Shown here: piece after piece, positions 10,327-22,459 of the stretch | Layout of the letters: every line of letters starts with the position of its first letter | Numbering within the stretch: the first letter of the stretch is position 1 | Source of the DNA: Ostrinia nubilalis | Lineage: Eukaryota > Arthropoda > Insecta > Lepidoptera > Crambidae | Assembly (NCBI RefSeq): GCF_963855985.1 | Contig: NC_087110.1 | Coordinates: forward strand, 7,617,001-7,681,000 | DNA length: 64,000 bases | Direction: 5' to 3' | Position numbers and translations under genes: made by a program | The notes under the pieces: model-generated | Told to the model about the DNA's origin: nothing | Database searches by the model: none | The model's input: the letters and a program-made list of their open reading frames with translations, nothing else

Positions 10327-10395
10327 AAATAGCTTTATCATGAGGAAACGTAAGTCGCAAGACTCTCATAAATCACTCTATGACTATGACATATT
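10327..10395 (+). pseudogene. Decayed third copy of the laccase exon 3' end
   Basis: Resembles the last 60 or so bases of the exon copies: it still reads KSQDS...SLYDYD. However, the donor AG|GT has become ATATTC, and the upstream half, with the HxH motif, is gone. The sequence just before it (GGTAAATAGCTTTATC) resembles DNA preceding the second copy near 9475, so the duplicated block was longer than the exon. Confidence 0.6.
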
Positions 10396-10407
10396 CATCA
10401 GGTCATT

Positions 10408-10525
10408 TATGCCCGTTTTGACCATAAATCCCTAATTTTTAAGTGACCCCTAGGGTAACACCTAACAGGAATTTTGTTTTCAAAGGGGTCACTTAAATAT
10501 TAGGGATTGATGGTGAAAACGGGCA
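10408..10525. mobile_element. Short palindromic MITE
   Basis: Terminal inverted repeat of about 40 bp. The left end TGCCCGTTTTGACCATAAAT pairs with the right end ATTGATGGTGAAAACGGGCA, and the match runs on through CCCTAAT...AAGTGACCCC. No coding capacity. Confidence 0.85.
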
Positions 10526-12227
10526 CGTGAAATTAGTTCAGCATTGCATAATGAACAATATTTTGTATAAGCACGTCTATTCCGAAACACTATTGTATGC
10601 TGCCATATTCGTTGCTCGATATTGTAATACATTATAATAATATCAGTACAGAGTGCTCGTGTAGTAATATTATATTCTGCATTATTACCTATAACGCCCG
10701 AGTGATGTTTTGGCTGTAGTATAACATCGTAGCATTATACTGATTATATTAATATTATGTTGCATCACTCACTTCAGAGTAGTTAGTTCACACGTAAGTA
10801 CGAGTACGTAGCTAACATCGTAAAATTATTGGAATATCGATACAAAGTATTACTATATACTTTCTAAGTAGGTACATCTATATCTCACAAAGGTAGCAGG
10901 AAGGCGCTGGATGCAGGCCGCTACTAACCGATCTTTGTGGAAGTCATTGGGGGAGGCCTATGTTCAGCAGTGGACGTCCTATGGCTGAAATAATGATGAT
11001 AATGACATTTTTATCCACTTGCAAGAAATATGAAACTTTCGAATTTTTTAGTTTTTGACCTCAAAATAGTGCTAACGGACTAATTTTATGCTGAAGCAGT
11101 GGTGGAGTTGATTTCAACATGCAAAAAAAGTTGTAAAAGCCCACTGAAAATAATTGTGTTGATACCTGAAAGATTGAAAGAAGATGGAGATACTTGAAAA
11201 CTTGTAATAACTACTGTATGTAATCCTATGTTCGCAAAATGAAAATAATTGGATTTGATATTAGGATACTACGTAGTTTAATAAAGTAAATAACGTTTAA
11301 CATAATACCTACATTGACGTGAGTTTCTGGTCCCTTCATTACACATAAACCGCTTTATAGATAACTACGAGTATAAGTACCACACCTTTTCAGGTAACTT
11401 GTGAGTTCCCCCACTAAACTTGCTAAGGGTTTGTCTTAGTGAGGTACTAAAATATCGACTAGTCACTTTCATAAAATATCGAGAAATAATCTTCAATTAA
11501 TCAATTTGATCAGTAAATAAACATGGTTGTTACCAGATTATAGAGGACTCATCTAGTGTCCACTAGGGTATTTAATTAAGTTTGTTATAGAGTCTTATCA
11601 ATCTATTAGTAAATATTAATTTGAAATTAATCTCTACAATAAACAGGCCAGTGAAACTGGAATCAGATTTTTTGGAGAGTTATTGCAAGAACCAAATTAT
11701 AAAATCACGAAAATAGTGTTACAAAATTACATACCTACTACCCTTTTGTCCTGATAAGCGAAAAGTAATATAATTAGAGATAGTTTATCAGCTGTATTTC
11801 AAATTGTCAATTCTATAAAACATGTTTTATGAACTCGACTATCGACTACCGATATTATTTCCTACATCTCACCTGCATCCCTAATTGTTCCCCACTTGTA
11901 AGTTGAAACTTGGTCCTTCCTAAAGGTACCGACTAAAAGATCAATTTTCTTTGTAAGTGATACGTTTAACAAACTAGCTTGAACATGTCTTAACGAGCAT
12001 AGTTACTGTGTTTCAGGTCGTTAGTTTTGTCAGATATTGGTTTCTGGGATATAATATTTATTTACCTTTACCTTATTTTTATACGATCCTAACATTTGAA
12101 GTACATTCACCTATATAGGAATCGAGAGAGAACTCTAAATAGAAATACTCATTTTTATAGTTAGGTACAATTGAACACTTATTGGTTTTCAGCCTATGGA
12201 CTGTTTTTGGAGTCTCCATTTCTTAGG
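10526..12227. other. Intron DNA with one LINE tail, otherwise featureless
   Basis: AT-rich intron sequence. Apart from the endonuclease-reverse transcriptase tail at 10889-11006, I see no reading frame, repeat or RNA signal that I can support. Confidence 0.6.
10889..11006 (+). mobile_element. Endonuclease-reverse transcriptase LINE tail
   Basis: Carries the words GGAAGGCGCTGGATGCAGGC, GGGGGAGGCCTATGTTCAGC and GTGGACGTCCTATGGCTGAA, followed by an (ATG)-rich end. This is the last part of a lepidopteran LINE ORF plus tail; the same segment recurs many times in the window. Confidence 0.85.
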
Positions 12228-12341
12228 CTGGGTGGCACCATCTTATTTTAACTTTGACAAACGTCAAATATTTGTCAAAAAACATCGGTTATCGTTGTAG
12301 TTAGTGTTAAAGTTGTGTAGTGCAACTCAGTCTTAGAATTA
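12228..12341. mobile_element. MITE of the GGCTGAGTTGCAC family, copy 1
   Basis: The left end GGCTGGGTGGCACCATC pairs imperfectly with the right end GTGCAACTCAGTCTTA. An internal CGGTTATCGTTGTAG motif and a TTTGACAAACGTCAAA core recur in copies at 19099-19207 and 61443-61562. Confidence 0.7.
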
Positions 12342-12479
12342 CATTATAAGAATAGTGTGAAATCTCGATATGAAATGAATAAATAAACCTTTCATAGAAA
12401 TATACAGTTTAGAAACGGAATCTCTCTTGAGATTTTTTCTCAAAGACCGTAGATTATAACCATGATCCTTTATTTACAG

Positions 12480-12669
12480 ATCCGAGCACATAATGATAGT
12501 AACTGACTGGATCCACGAGCTGTCCGTCAGTATGTTTACTGACCACCATCACTCTGTCGGCGACAACAAGCCACCGACGCTGCTGATCAATGGTGTGGGC
12601 CGCTTCAAGACCTTCCGCGAGACTGCTGAGCCGCTCTACATGAGAGCCGCGAGGTTCAATGTTGAACAG
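12480..12669 (+). CDS. Laccase exon (second cupredoxin entry), copy A
   Basis: Acceptor TTTACAG and donor CAG|GTGAGT. The first base completes the codon left open by the previous exon, and the exon ends in phase 0. It encodes ...MIVTDWIHELSVSMFTDHHH..., then the KPPTLLINGVGRF stretch conserved in insect laccases, and ends ...AARFNVEQ. It joins in frame to the exon at 18007. An almost identical copy lies 0.4 kb downstream (13098-13284), so only one of the two can be spliced in without repeating the domain segment. Confidence 0.9.
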
Positions 12670-12823
12670 GTGAGTCATAGTCTAGTTTTTATCTAGTGTC
12701 AGGGGAGACAGGAGAGAGAGGGGAGAGGGGTGACAGGGGAGAGAGGGGTGAGAGAGGGAGAGGGAGAGAAATAGTAGGAAAGAGAGAGGAGGAAAGCGAG
12801 AGAATGAGAAAGAGAAGGAGTTA

Positions 12824-13029
12824 GGCCCAGAACAGACGGTGAAACGCAACTGCAACGATACTGCAACTGCTAGATACTTTTGAGTTGCATCTAAGTTTCT
12901 GCCATAGCGTCCGTAGAGAGACCACACATGACGCGACCAGTTTGAAACTTTCAGTTTCAGTTTCATTCATAAGAATCATCAGAAAGTTGCAGTTTCGTTG
13001 CAGTTGAGTTTCACCGTCTGTTCTGGGCC
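12824..13029. mobile_element. MITE inserted between the duplicated exons
   Basis: Terminal inverted repeats: GGCCCAGAACAGACGGTGAA on the left pairs with TTCACCGTCTGTTCTGGGCC on the right. TTA flanks both ends, which fits a 3-bp target duplication. It is embedded in the polypurine intron sequence that follows exon copy A. Confidence 0.88.
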
Positions 13030-13097
13030 TTAGAGATGTAGAAAGAGAGGGCGAGACGGGAAGATGGAAAGAAAGAGAGAAATACATGGAGAGAGAG

Positions 13098-14390
<1,293 letters not shown>

Positions 14391-14665
14391 TCTTACCGAA
14401 TGACATCGCAAAGAGAATTTGGACATGATTATTGCCTTTATGGGACGTCTACCCGGTGAACCGACGACATCATAAAGGTAGCAGGGAAGCGCTGGATGCA
14501 GGCCGCTACCAATCGATCAACATGGAAAGCACCTATGTTCAGCAGTGTACGTCCTATGGCTGAAATAATGATAATGATGATGATGATTGCCTTTATGGGA
14601 AGGAAGCTTTTACCGAATGACATCGCGAAGAGATTATTGGACACGATTATTGCCTTTATGGGAAG
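14391..14665 (+). mobile_element. LINE tail with target-site duplication inside a two-copy tandem repeat
   Basis: The endonuclease-reverse transcriptase tail (14446-14585) is bounded by ATTGCCTTTATGGGA at 14431-14445 and 14586-14600, a 15-bp target duplication. The host DNA it hit is itself a two-copy direct repeat: TTACCGAATGACATCGC...TTTATGGGA at 14394-14445 and again at 14609-14663. The tail encodes ...AATNRST, then a shortened end. Confidence 0.8.
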
Positions 14666-15064
14666 GTTTTTTGTCAAGTTTATTTTTTCAGGAGTTCTCA
14701 TTACTCTCTTCTTGATGAGCGTAATGAGGTCGAGTTTTTCAAAACTTTTACACATAAATGGGCTGTCGTATCTTCTCCAGCTGTGGCATAAGCCTCTACT
14801 TATTGGGTAGTTTGTTCCAGAGCAGACGTAGGCGCTGTGTTTTGACAGTGACAAACTGCCGAAGATTGTTTCCTTCGATTCCACTTGAAATAGTAGGGCT
14901 TAAGGAGATCAACGGCCGCATGATGTCCAAGTTCTGTTTTTGGTCACACTGGCAGCTGTTGCAGGTTCGAATCTCGCTAGTGCAAAATGTATAAAGCCTT
15001 TTTTGGTATGTACCTATGTTTTTTTTAAACATTATTAGCAATTTGTATTGCACAAATTATTAAT

Positions 15065-15215
15065 AGTCCCGTTAGCCCCTCGTGATAAGCTAAATAAGCT
15101 TGTATTACGAGTGGGCTCACCACAATAGTCGAGCGGTGCTGGGAATCGAATCCGCGTTCCTCGGATCTCGAGTCGGCCAGTCTGACCCATTCACCGTTCG
15201 GCTATCGTGGCTATG
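15065..15215 (-). mobile_element. tRNA-derived SINE fragment
   Basis: On the minus strand the segment has a pol III A-box-like TAGCCGAACGGTG and, about 50 bases on, a B-box-like GGATTCGATTCCC, the layout of a tRNA gene. The stem pairing of a real tRNA is not evident, so I read it as a tRNA-related SINE head followed by a body toward 15065. Confidence 0.6.
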
Positions 15216-15445
15216 AATGTGTCATGTATATTATGTTTGTGTTAGAAATAGGTTGACCAGTAGTCAACGGGAATCGAATACCGACTCCTAAATAATGGGC
15301 AGTCTGATGCTGATCCATAGCTTAATGATAGATAGAAGACTTTAATATGAAAGTGCCTTCATTTTTGGTCTGACCAGTCACAGAAAGACTAAAATACTAT
15401 ACCTAGGTCCTATCTCCGATCTCTCTCTAGTTTATAGGAAGTTAG

Positions 15446-15653
15446 CACACTTATCAACCCAGAAAGGGATCGTAACCATATCAACTCGAGGCGGTCTTTC
15501 TTTGTATGAAACTCCATACTGCAAGTACTGCAACGCACATATTTTATCCGCACCATAACGTAAACGTCTCGCCTTGTGGTTGAAAATGTGCGAAAGGCGA
15601 TAGCTAGTGTTCATCCCTTTCCGAGTTTATACGAGTAAGTCTGCTATGACCTT
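15446..15653 (-). mobile_element. MITE of the AAAGGGATC family, copy 1
   Basis: Bounded by ACCCAGAAAGGGATCG and CATCCCTTTCCGAGTT in inverted order. The interior carries CTCGAGGCGGTC and GTATGAAACTCCATACTGCA. Flanking AGTCTGCTATGACCTTAA is shared (reversed) with the copy at 27697-27905. Confidence 0.7.
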
Positions 15654-16054
15654 AAGGGTGGATTCGACCAAACAAGAGTAAATATTAATCTCAGAATAAA
15701 TTGTCAGTTTCGACATATTTCCCATACTGAAACTGTCAATGTGTTATATCAGGAGTTATTCTCGGATACAAGTTTGGTCGAATCGGGCCTAAGAGGGAAA
15801 AGGTAACAGATACATAGTTACTTTCGTATTTAATTCATACAGAGTTGATCATCTTCTTCAAACAGCTTTTCAGGTTAAATTCAATAACTTCTTTTTATCT
15901 GGTCATCATACATTTTAAGGCCATTGTATATTTCAAGGAGACTTGTTAATATTGCGTCATTTGGGCGAAAACACTATGCCATGAATTATTTGTGCTACTC
16001 GAACGAGGCCTGAGAGGAAGTCTGTTTATACATTCATTCGTTTCGTATAAGCTG

Positions 16055-16375
16055 TAGGCTACACAGGAGGGAAACATTATCCCCACCTTATGTTCCCACC
16101 AACTCCTGTGCAGCAAGGATACAGTTTGACCGCCAATAAAAACCCAACCAGTGAAGGCTTACGCCCGTATTCACAAACGATGCTTGCTTAAATGAAGCAA
16201 CAAATTGAACGCACATCGTTGAATAAAACTCTGTGATTGGTTCGTGTGTCACCCTGTGCGTCCACGCGCACTGTGAGACCTCATAGTAATGTTTGTGAAT
16301 ACGGGCGTAAGTTTGTCAGAGGATAAGTTAAACTGTCATTGGATCAGCAACGAAATGTACAGACGATATTAAATC
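16055..16375 (+). repeat. Interspersed repeat (GTTAAACTGTCATTGGA type) split by a MITE
   Basis: The left half (to 16158) and right half (from 16311) match one continuous repeat seen uninterrupted at 38895-39030 and elsewhere: words CAACTCCTGTG.AGC, TTGACCGCCAATAAAAACCC and AAGTTAAACTGTCATTGGA. The MITE at 16159-16310 sits in the middle. Other copies: 22029-22290 (two in tandem), and reversed at 25545-25640 and 36095-36235. Probably a SINE or LINE tail; class unknown. Confidence 0.75.
16159..16310 (+). mobile_element. MITE with CGCCCGTATTCACAAAC ends, intact copy
   Basis: About 150 bp. The ends TTACGCCCGTATTCACAAAC and GTTTGTGAATACGGGCGTAA (one base spaced) are inverted repeats, consistent with a TA target. 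The interior contains GAACGCACA.CGTTGAATA, CTCTGTGATTGGTTCGTGTG and GTGCGTCCACGCGCACTGTG. Eight copies occur in the window. Non-coding. Confidence 0.9.
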
Positions 16376-16914
16376 AAGCTAAACATTGTGGGTTCTTATA
16401 CTCATCTAGGTGCTTGTAATGGGTGTTATTTTACAGCAAATCATGTTCAAAGTCTCTTGTTTTGATTGTGAGTGGTTTTATTTGTTCGTTTTTATAGGTC
16501 ATTTACATGAGAAGTTTATTCAATCTTTGTTTCCACTTTTCTTTTTTCCATCGTTGTGCACTATCCTTTAAAAGCGGCACACACCTAAATAGTTAAACAG
16601 CGTGGATATAAACTTATCGCACGACAACACAGAATGGGGTCCGTATTCAAAATACTGTAAAAGTCATGGGCTATAAAATTTTCAGGTGGTTGCGAAATAA
16701 TTATAACTTTTATGAAAGTATCTACTTCATCTCTTTGTCGACAGTAGGCATGGATAGATACATCCATAAAAATATGACATGTATGAGGATCAAAATCAAT
16801 TAAAATTAATTTCACGTGTTATTAATATTTTTACTGTCTGTCGTCGGAAATTATCTTTGAAGGACCTCCTTAGGAAAGATTGGAAGAAAGGGAGGTAAAG
16901 TTAGATCTAGATTT

Positions 16915-17051
16915 TTACGCTCGTATTCAAAACAATATTATGAGGTCTCACAGTGCACGTGGACGCACAGGGTCACAAAGCTCTTTTCAACACTGTGCGT
17001 TCGATTTTCTGCTTTACTTTAAGCAAGCATCGTTTGTGAATACGAGCGTAA
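16915..17051 (-). mobile_element. MITE CGCCCGTATTCAC family, reversed copy
   Basis: Same family as 16159-16310 in inverse orientation, with ends TTACGCTCGTATTC and GAATACGAGCGTAA. The region around GATTGGTTCG is shortened. Confidence 0.85.
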
Positions 17052-17467
17052 AAATCTACATCTTTTTTGAAATGAAAGCATCCTTGTGTGTACTATCAAA
17101 CTAGAATATACCTACTGTTTCAGAAGATAATTATAATGCTTTCTTTATTAATAGCTCAAATCAAAACACCTAAAGTAAGACCAGTCACTAATAATTACCA
17201 TCAAACGAACTTCGTTAGTTCCCGCATTGAATCCGAGAGCTTTTTCTCGTTCTTTCAATTTCAATGTAGTCCTTTCTAATGAAAGTTAACAAGCCCAGTT
17301 CGTGTAGCCTTTAGGAAGAAGTAAATAAGAGCCAAGATTTCTCTTAGTAAATGAAGACGGAATAAGATTATGTACTTGGTATTAAAACAGTAAATATGAG
17401 AGGAAATTGTGAAGCGGTGCAATCGCTTTGAGCACGGGTTTGATTTCCAGTTAGGCTATTTATAATA

Positions 17468-17668
17468 GACTAGTGGCCACTCGCGACTTCGTACGCGTGG
17501 ATCCCGTTTTACCCCCTTAGGGGTTGAATTTTGCAAAATCCCTTCTTAGTGAGCACCTACGTTCTAAATGGAACCTCCATACAAAATTTGAGATTCCTAG
17601 CAATTGTAGTTTCTGAGATTTCGTGATGAGTGAGTGAGTCAGTGACCTTTCGCTTTTATAGATTATAG
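17468..17668 (+). mobile_element. Retroposon tail, CGCGACTTCGTACG family
   Basis: Shares GCGACTTCGTACG.GTGGATCC, CCCCCTTAG, TTTTGCAAAATCCC, GAGCACCTACGTTCTAAA and TAGTTTCTGAGATTTCGTGA with 32057-32248. It resembles RTE-type LINE 3' regions or a derived SINE; exact class uncertain. Confidence 0.65.
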
Positions 17669-18006
17669 ATTGTACCCAGGTGTGTTGGTTAGACGTTAAG
17701 GATTCGAATCCTGATAGAGACTCGCAACCATGGCCGCACCTTGGAAGTTCACAAGAAACTGGTAGTGGTGACTCTGAGCGTCCATTTAAAAGGTGATCAT
17801 AACGCTAGGAAGCGTTCTTTCAGACAACCCTTACTTTTTTTTAAGGAATTAAGATTCTTGAACGTTTATGTATCAATGTACGAGTAGTATGTCCGATATC
17901 TAGTTACCATAGTACCGACAGCTCTATTCGGTTTGGGGTATGATTATTTGGTTTGATTTAATACATTTGTCAAAGTTGTATAATTAACAATGACCTTTAT
18001 TCCCAG
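17669..18006. other. Intron DNA before laccase exon
   Basis: No repeat or frame recognised, apart from a pol III B-box-like GATTCGAATCC near 17702 that is not part of a tRNA fold I can support. Confidence 0.5.
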
Positions 18007-18130
18007 GGCTACAAGTACCGTTTTCGAGTCATCAACGCCGAGTTCCTGAACTGCCCCATAGAGCTCTCCGTGGATGGCCACAACATCACCATCATCGCCT
18101 CCGATGGGTATGACCTGGAGCCCATCACTG
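18007..18130 (+). CDS. Laccase exon (second cupredoxin domain)
   Basis: Acceptor TTCCCAG, donor ACTG|GTAAGT. It enters in phase 0 and exits with one base of a codon. It encodes [20 protein letters not shown], then [21 protein letters not shown]. The RxRxIN...SxDGHxxxxIASDG pattern is the core strand pattern of laccase domain 2. It joins in frame from either copy of the previous exon and into 22332. Confidence 0.93.
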
Positions 18131-18179
18131 GTAAGTGTTAATTCATTTATAAAAAAAACTTTGTTACATACTTTTGCAT

Positions 18180-18350
18180 ACTTATAAATCCGGAAATTGA
18201 TCAACGCCATATTGCTTTTTGCCGCGCTGTCAACCGAGGTGAGGCGTTTACGTTACGGTGCGGAAGTTGCAGTATGGAGTTTCATACAAATAATACTGAC
18301 CGCCTCGAGTTGATACGGTTACGATCCGTTTCCGAATTGATAAGTGTGTT
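18180..18350 (+). mobile_element. MITE of the AAAGGGATC family, degenerate copy
   Basis: Shares TGTCAACCGAGG.GAGGCGTTTACGTTACGG, GCAGTATGGAGTTTCATACA and CGCCTCGAGTTGATACGGTTACGATCC with the copies at 15446-15653 (reverse) and 27697-27905. Both ends are mutated. A fragment of the LINE tail (CAGTCACTATTTGTCAGCCT) follows near 18388. Confidence 0.65.
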
Positions 18351-18429
18351 TCGTCTTTTACTCTACCACTTCTTAGTGCAAGAGAGTCAGTCACTATTTG
18401 TCAGCCTCTTTTTACCAATTATTACTGAT

Positions 18430-21110
18430 GAGACTGTTTTAATTTCACACATGGTTTCTTAAATAAATTTCTCTCCTTCTGATTTAATACTACGAGTAAA
18501 TAGTATTTATTAGGGACTTTAATAATGTGAATGAATTACCTACGTATGTGGTAACAATTTACCGACTATGGCTGTAACCTCACCAAGTAGGTAATGATTT
18601 TTCATGGGATATCTTTGATTTCGTTATTCTTCGTGAAACAAAACTACATACTCGTATATTATCATATTTTATAGCAACAACACAGGGCCTCGTCTAGGCT
18701 CTCTTTTGGACTTCTCTGATACATTATTCAAATGGACGGTCAAAGAGGCTCCAGGCCCGCTACTCTGGAAAAATGATACGCTAAATTGTAGCGGATAATA
18801 TGGTAGGGTAACCTAGTTGTTGCTGGAAGAGTAAGTCGGAGAATAAGGTCTTATTAAGTCAAAGAAGCGCCTTTTTAGGCATTATAAAGTTTACTTTAAA
18901 TGTCTTTGTGTAAAATATAAGAGTCTGTAGACGATGTGAAATCGAACTGTTGGAACTGAATGCAGGGTTGTGGAAGGAGAGTTCATAATTCCTGATTGAT
19001 AGGGTAAGTCAATGGGGATAAGTGGGATACCCCGATTAATCGAATCAATGAAAAATGGAAAGTAAGATCTACCATCCATAACACAACGACAACCCTCAAC
19101 TTAGGCTAAGTTGAACTACCTAACTTTGATCGTAATTATAACGATAACCAGTGTTTTTTGTATGGAGTTTGTCAAAGTTAAAGTAAGATGTTGCAACCCA
19201 GTCTTAAACACTATGGCAACTTATTACGTAGAATTTGTAACAATGTAATAGTCCGATGTGCTGTCAACTGTACAATCTACCGAATTGAACCGATTCGATA
19301 CCAATCGATCCTTATTTAATCGAGAATCGGATGTGGTCCACAATCGGCTTTGCGGACAATTATAGTGTCTTATCATTCAATGGACAATGAAGCTAGAGAC
19401 AATTGGGCCTATTCAAGGACCGATATAAAGGGATCGGACCAAGCTGTGAATTTATTGTAGTAGGTAGGTATAGGGCTTGCCCACAAGATTTATAGTACCG
19501 GTGTAGTACGTATCAAGAAGCTTGAAGATTGCAAAGCATATAATAGCTACTCAAAAGCTAATAATAAGCTTTTACAGCTTGGGTTTAGCACGTGGCTTAG
19601 CCTGCGTTGATATCTGTCACAGAACAGGTCAGTTCAGTTCTTAAAACAGAGGTAAAACTGTCTTAAATTTTCCCCTGGGTCTCGAACTATCTGTATACCT
19701 CATCTAAATTGGTTACTGTGGCTTTTAAGCGTAAAAGAGTAACAAACTTCCATCCATCCCTCCTCAAAAACTTTGATACTTATTTCATTTCATAATAGTA
19801 GTAGGATAGGCTTAATAATTAATTACACTCATCATTTGGGGCTTTATTACAAAAAAGTTAAACACACGTTGAACTTTGGTTTCAAATAACATGACATACC
19901 ATACTAAATATTGGCAATTTAAACACAATTATGTTCAACGGTCGTTTGAATTTACCCGACTACGACAGAAGGAGGGTAAAAGTTAACACACTTTATGTGT
20001 TTTGTAATAATGCTTAAGCCCCTTGAAGTTTAGTTGAAACAGTGAATTATAGTGAAGTATTTCACTGTACACGTTATCCTGGTACACTCTCATTAGTTGC
20101 TTTCTTTTAGGAACGCCGGAGTCGATTACATAGAGATGAAAGGACTGCTGCTCTTTTGTAGTTTTTCTCAGAAATTTTCTTGTTTGCCACGTTTAGTGAG
20201 GACGACATCAAGCTAAACCCTGTGGCCGTATGTAGTTGTAATAGAATCGACTTTCCAACAAACATGCATAGTCTGATAAGCTTTAACAAACGTAGTAAGT
20301 ATTCTGTCAGTTTTGTCGAGAGACCTCATAGTTTTCCAGTCAATTTTCATTTTAATAGAACTCACTTTAGTATCGTAGAACAACAAAAAATCCATAATCT
20401 CATATCATTGTATGTTTTTTTTTTCAAAGAAGTGGAATTAAAGGAAGGAAAGGAGGATGGGGAAGGAAGGAAGATTTTTTCAAAGAACTAGAAGAAAAAC
20501 AGACTAGAAAAAAAAAAGTACCTATCTGAGAGAGATAAAGAACTAAAGCAGTTGTCTGCTTAACAAAAGGACATTATTACGATTAAGCACATTATTGCTG
20601 TATGATACTGAAGTATAGACGACAGCATACATTTTTGTTGATGTGCCGTTTTTGTCGGTACATTAATTTAAAAACATAACACCACCCAATATTGTCAGAT
20701 AAATCATTACAGTTTAACCATCTGTCAACGCCGGTCCAACTGCTACAAACTAAACGTTCTATGGGACAAAGACTAAACCATAGCAATTAATCACCATTTA
20801 CAATCCAATCTAAATCATTCGTAAATTGTAGGTACCCTATCCCAAAATAGCCCTGCAAACTGCTCAGTCGCTGTTGAGCTTTTTACCATGAGCATAGAGT
20901 TCATTTTTGATTAAAATGACTCTATAATGCTTAAGGGAGAACTGTTGAAAAGGACAGCGTTTAAAAGTTTAGATGTCAAAGAGTTCTTACATCATCAGGT
21001 CACTTGGTTTCCGCTACAGGAGACCGACTCTCCCAATTTAAAAATAGCAGTTGAAGGATTTGGCCTACACTACACACCCCACGCTAACCAGATGGGAGAT
21101 TCAGTCGTAT
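18430..21110. other. Intron DNA with one MITE, otherwise featureless
   Basis: Long AT-rich intron stretch. It contains the MITE at 19099-19207. I see no supported frame; the 60-100 codon frames here have no recognisable motif. Confidence 0.55.
19099..19207 (-). mobile_element. MITE of the GGCTGAGTTGCAC family, copy 2
   Basis: Ends AGGCTAAGTTG and CAACCCAGTCTTA. The internal ATAACGATAACCAGTG is the reverse of the core seen in the other two copies. Confidence 0.65.
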
Positions 21111-21125
21111 GGGCTTACGTTCGTT

Positions 21126-21560
21126 TCAGCTAATTGACGTCCACTGCTGGACAAAGGCCTCCCCCAAGGATTTCCACAACGACCGGTGTTGCGCCGCTCG
21201 CATCCAGGCACCTCCCGCAACCTTCACCAGATCATTGGTCCACCTAGTGTGGGGTCTGTCCACACTACGTGTTCCGGCCCATAGTCGCCACTCAAGAACT
21301 TTTCTGTCCCATCGGCCATCAGCTCTGCGAGCTATGTGCCCTGCCCACTGCCACTTGATTTTACCAATTCTGCGTGTGGCGTGTGGAACATACAATAAAA
21401 ACAATAACTTCTGTAATCTTCTTCTCATCGTGTCGACAACAGACAAGGTTACAGTGTCAACCCATAACTCCGCTACAAGCATGGCGATGTCGGCAGCATT
21501 CATTAAAACCTCCTGCGTGCAGTTGCTCGAGCACTCAGGGCACGGCATCATGTGCTTCAT
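21126..21560 (-). mobile_element. Endonuclease-reverse transcriptase LINE remnant, longest antisense copy
   Basis: A 144-codon minus-strand frame. Its second half is the conserved end of the LINE ORF: KWQWAGHIARRADGRWDRKV, then VDRPHTRWTNDLVKVAGGAW and SLWKSLGEAFVQQWTS. The first half (plus-strand 21400-21560) carries a different repeat (GTGTCGACAACA..., also near 38118), so the frame is a chimera of two repeats, not a gene. Confidence 0.75.
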
Positions 21561-21889
21561 CGACTGGGGTACAAAACCCCACTTCTGTAATTATTGTTTA
21601 TGGTTTAGTAAGAATTTTCAGGCTTGAATCAGTCTGCCTGGTTTATTACATTTAGCCATTTTACGCCCTGTTGAGGGTCACCCAAAACTGGGGCGAAACT
21701 GGGGTTTTAATTAAGAATTATAACTAAACATTGACCGCGATTCCTTTCGCGTTATGACTGATTAAATTTTGAATTTTCAAGTTGAAACTTGCTTGTGGAA
21801 GTTTAATGAATTAAATTGATAATAACTTAGCTTAATTTTAATGATAAAATAAATGCGTTTTTAAACTAAAGATAATATATCATACCATC

Positions 21890-22010
21890 ATCAGCTTAGT
21901 TAGCTCATCACTTCTATGTTGGACATAGGTCTCCCCATACCTATACTCGTACCTACAGGCCATTACACCTAACTTGTCTTCGGCTTGTCGCATCCAGCTT
22001 CTGTAACCTT
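21890..22010 (-). mobile_element. Diverged endonuclease-reverse transcriptase tail
   Basis: Weak match to the tail family: ATCATCAGC...TTGGACATAGGTCTCCCC and CGCATCCAGCTTCTGTAACC. Old copy. Confidence 0.4.
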
Positions 22011-22028
22011 TCACTAATCGTCACTACA

Positions 22029-22290
22029 TTAGACTTAGGAGTATTCCCACCTCTCGTTCCCACTCGTTGCAACTCCTGTGTAGCCAGGATCAACAACTTG
22101 TCAGCCAAAAACCCAACCAGTGAAGGCCAAGTTTGCCTGAGAGAAAGTTAAACTGTCATTAGACCCGCGCTACGCTAACAGGACTAATCCCACCTCTCGT
22201 TGCCACCGCTGCAACTCCTGTCTAGCCAGAATCAACAGCTTGACCGCCAATAAAAACTCAACCAGTGATAGGGTTAAGTTTACCGCTACG
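22029..22290 (+). repeat. Two tandem copies of the GTTAAACTGTCATTGGA-type repeat
   Basis: Copy one (about 22036-22160) and copy two (about 22180-22290) share CACCTCTCGTT, GCAACTCCTGT.TAGCCAG, ACCGCCAATAAAAAC and AACCAGTGA. The second lacks the 3' end. Confidence 0.7.
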
Positions 22291-22331
22291 CTACTTAGTC
22301 AACATAAATCATTGTACTCTCTTTGTTACAG

Positions 22332-22443
22332 CAACATCATTGGTGACCTACGCGGGTGAAAGATACGACTTTATTCTGGAAGCCAACAACGAGATTGACA
22401 ACTACTGGATCAGGTTCCGTGGCTTGATGGATTGTGATGAACG
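22332..22443 (+). CDS. Laccase exon (end of second cupredoxin domain)
   Basis: Acceptor TTACAG, donor ACG|GTACGT. It enters with two bases completing a codon and exits with two bases. It encodes ...LVTYAGERYDFILEANNEID, then NYWIRFRGLMDCDER. The YAGERYDF and YWIRxRGLxxC patterns are standard in insect laccases. It joins in frame to the exon at 23658. Confidence 0.93.
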
Positions 22444-22459
22444 GTACGTATTTAAATAA

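Noticed and set aside
21126..21560. 144-codon frame as a host gene
   Set aside because: Half is the multi-copy LINE ORF end and half is another repeat; a chance fusion.
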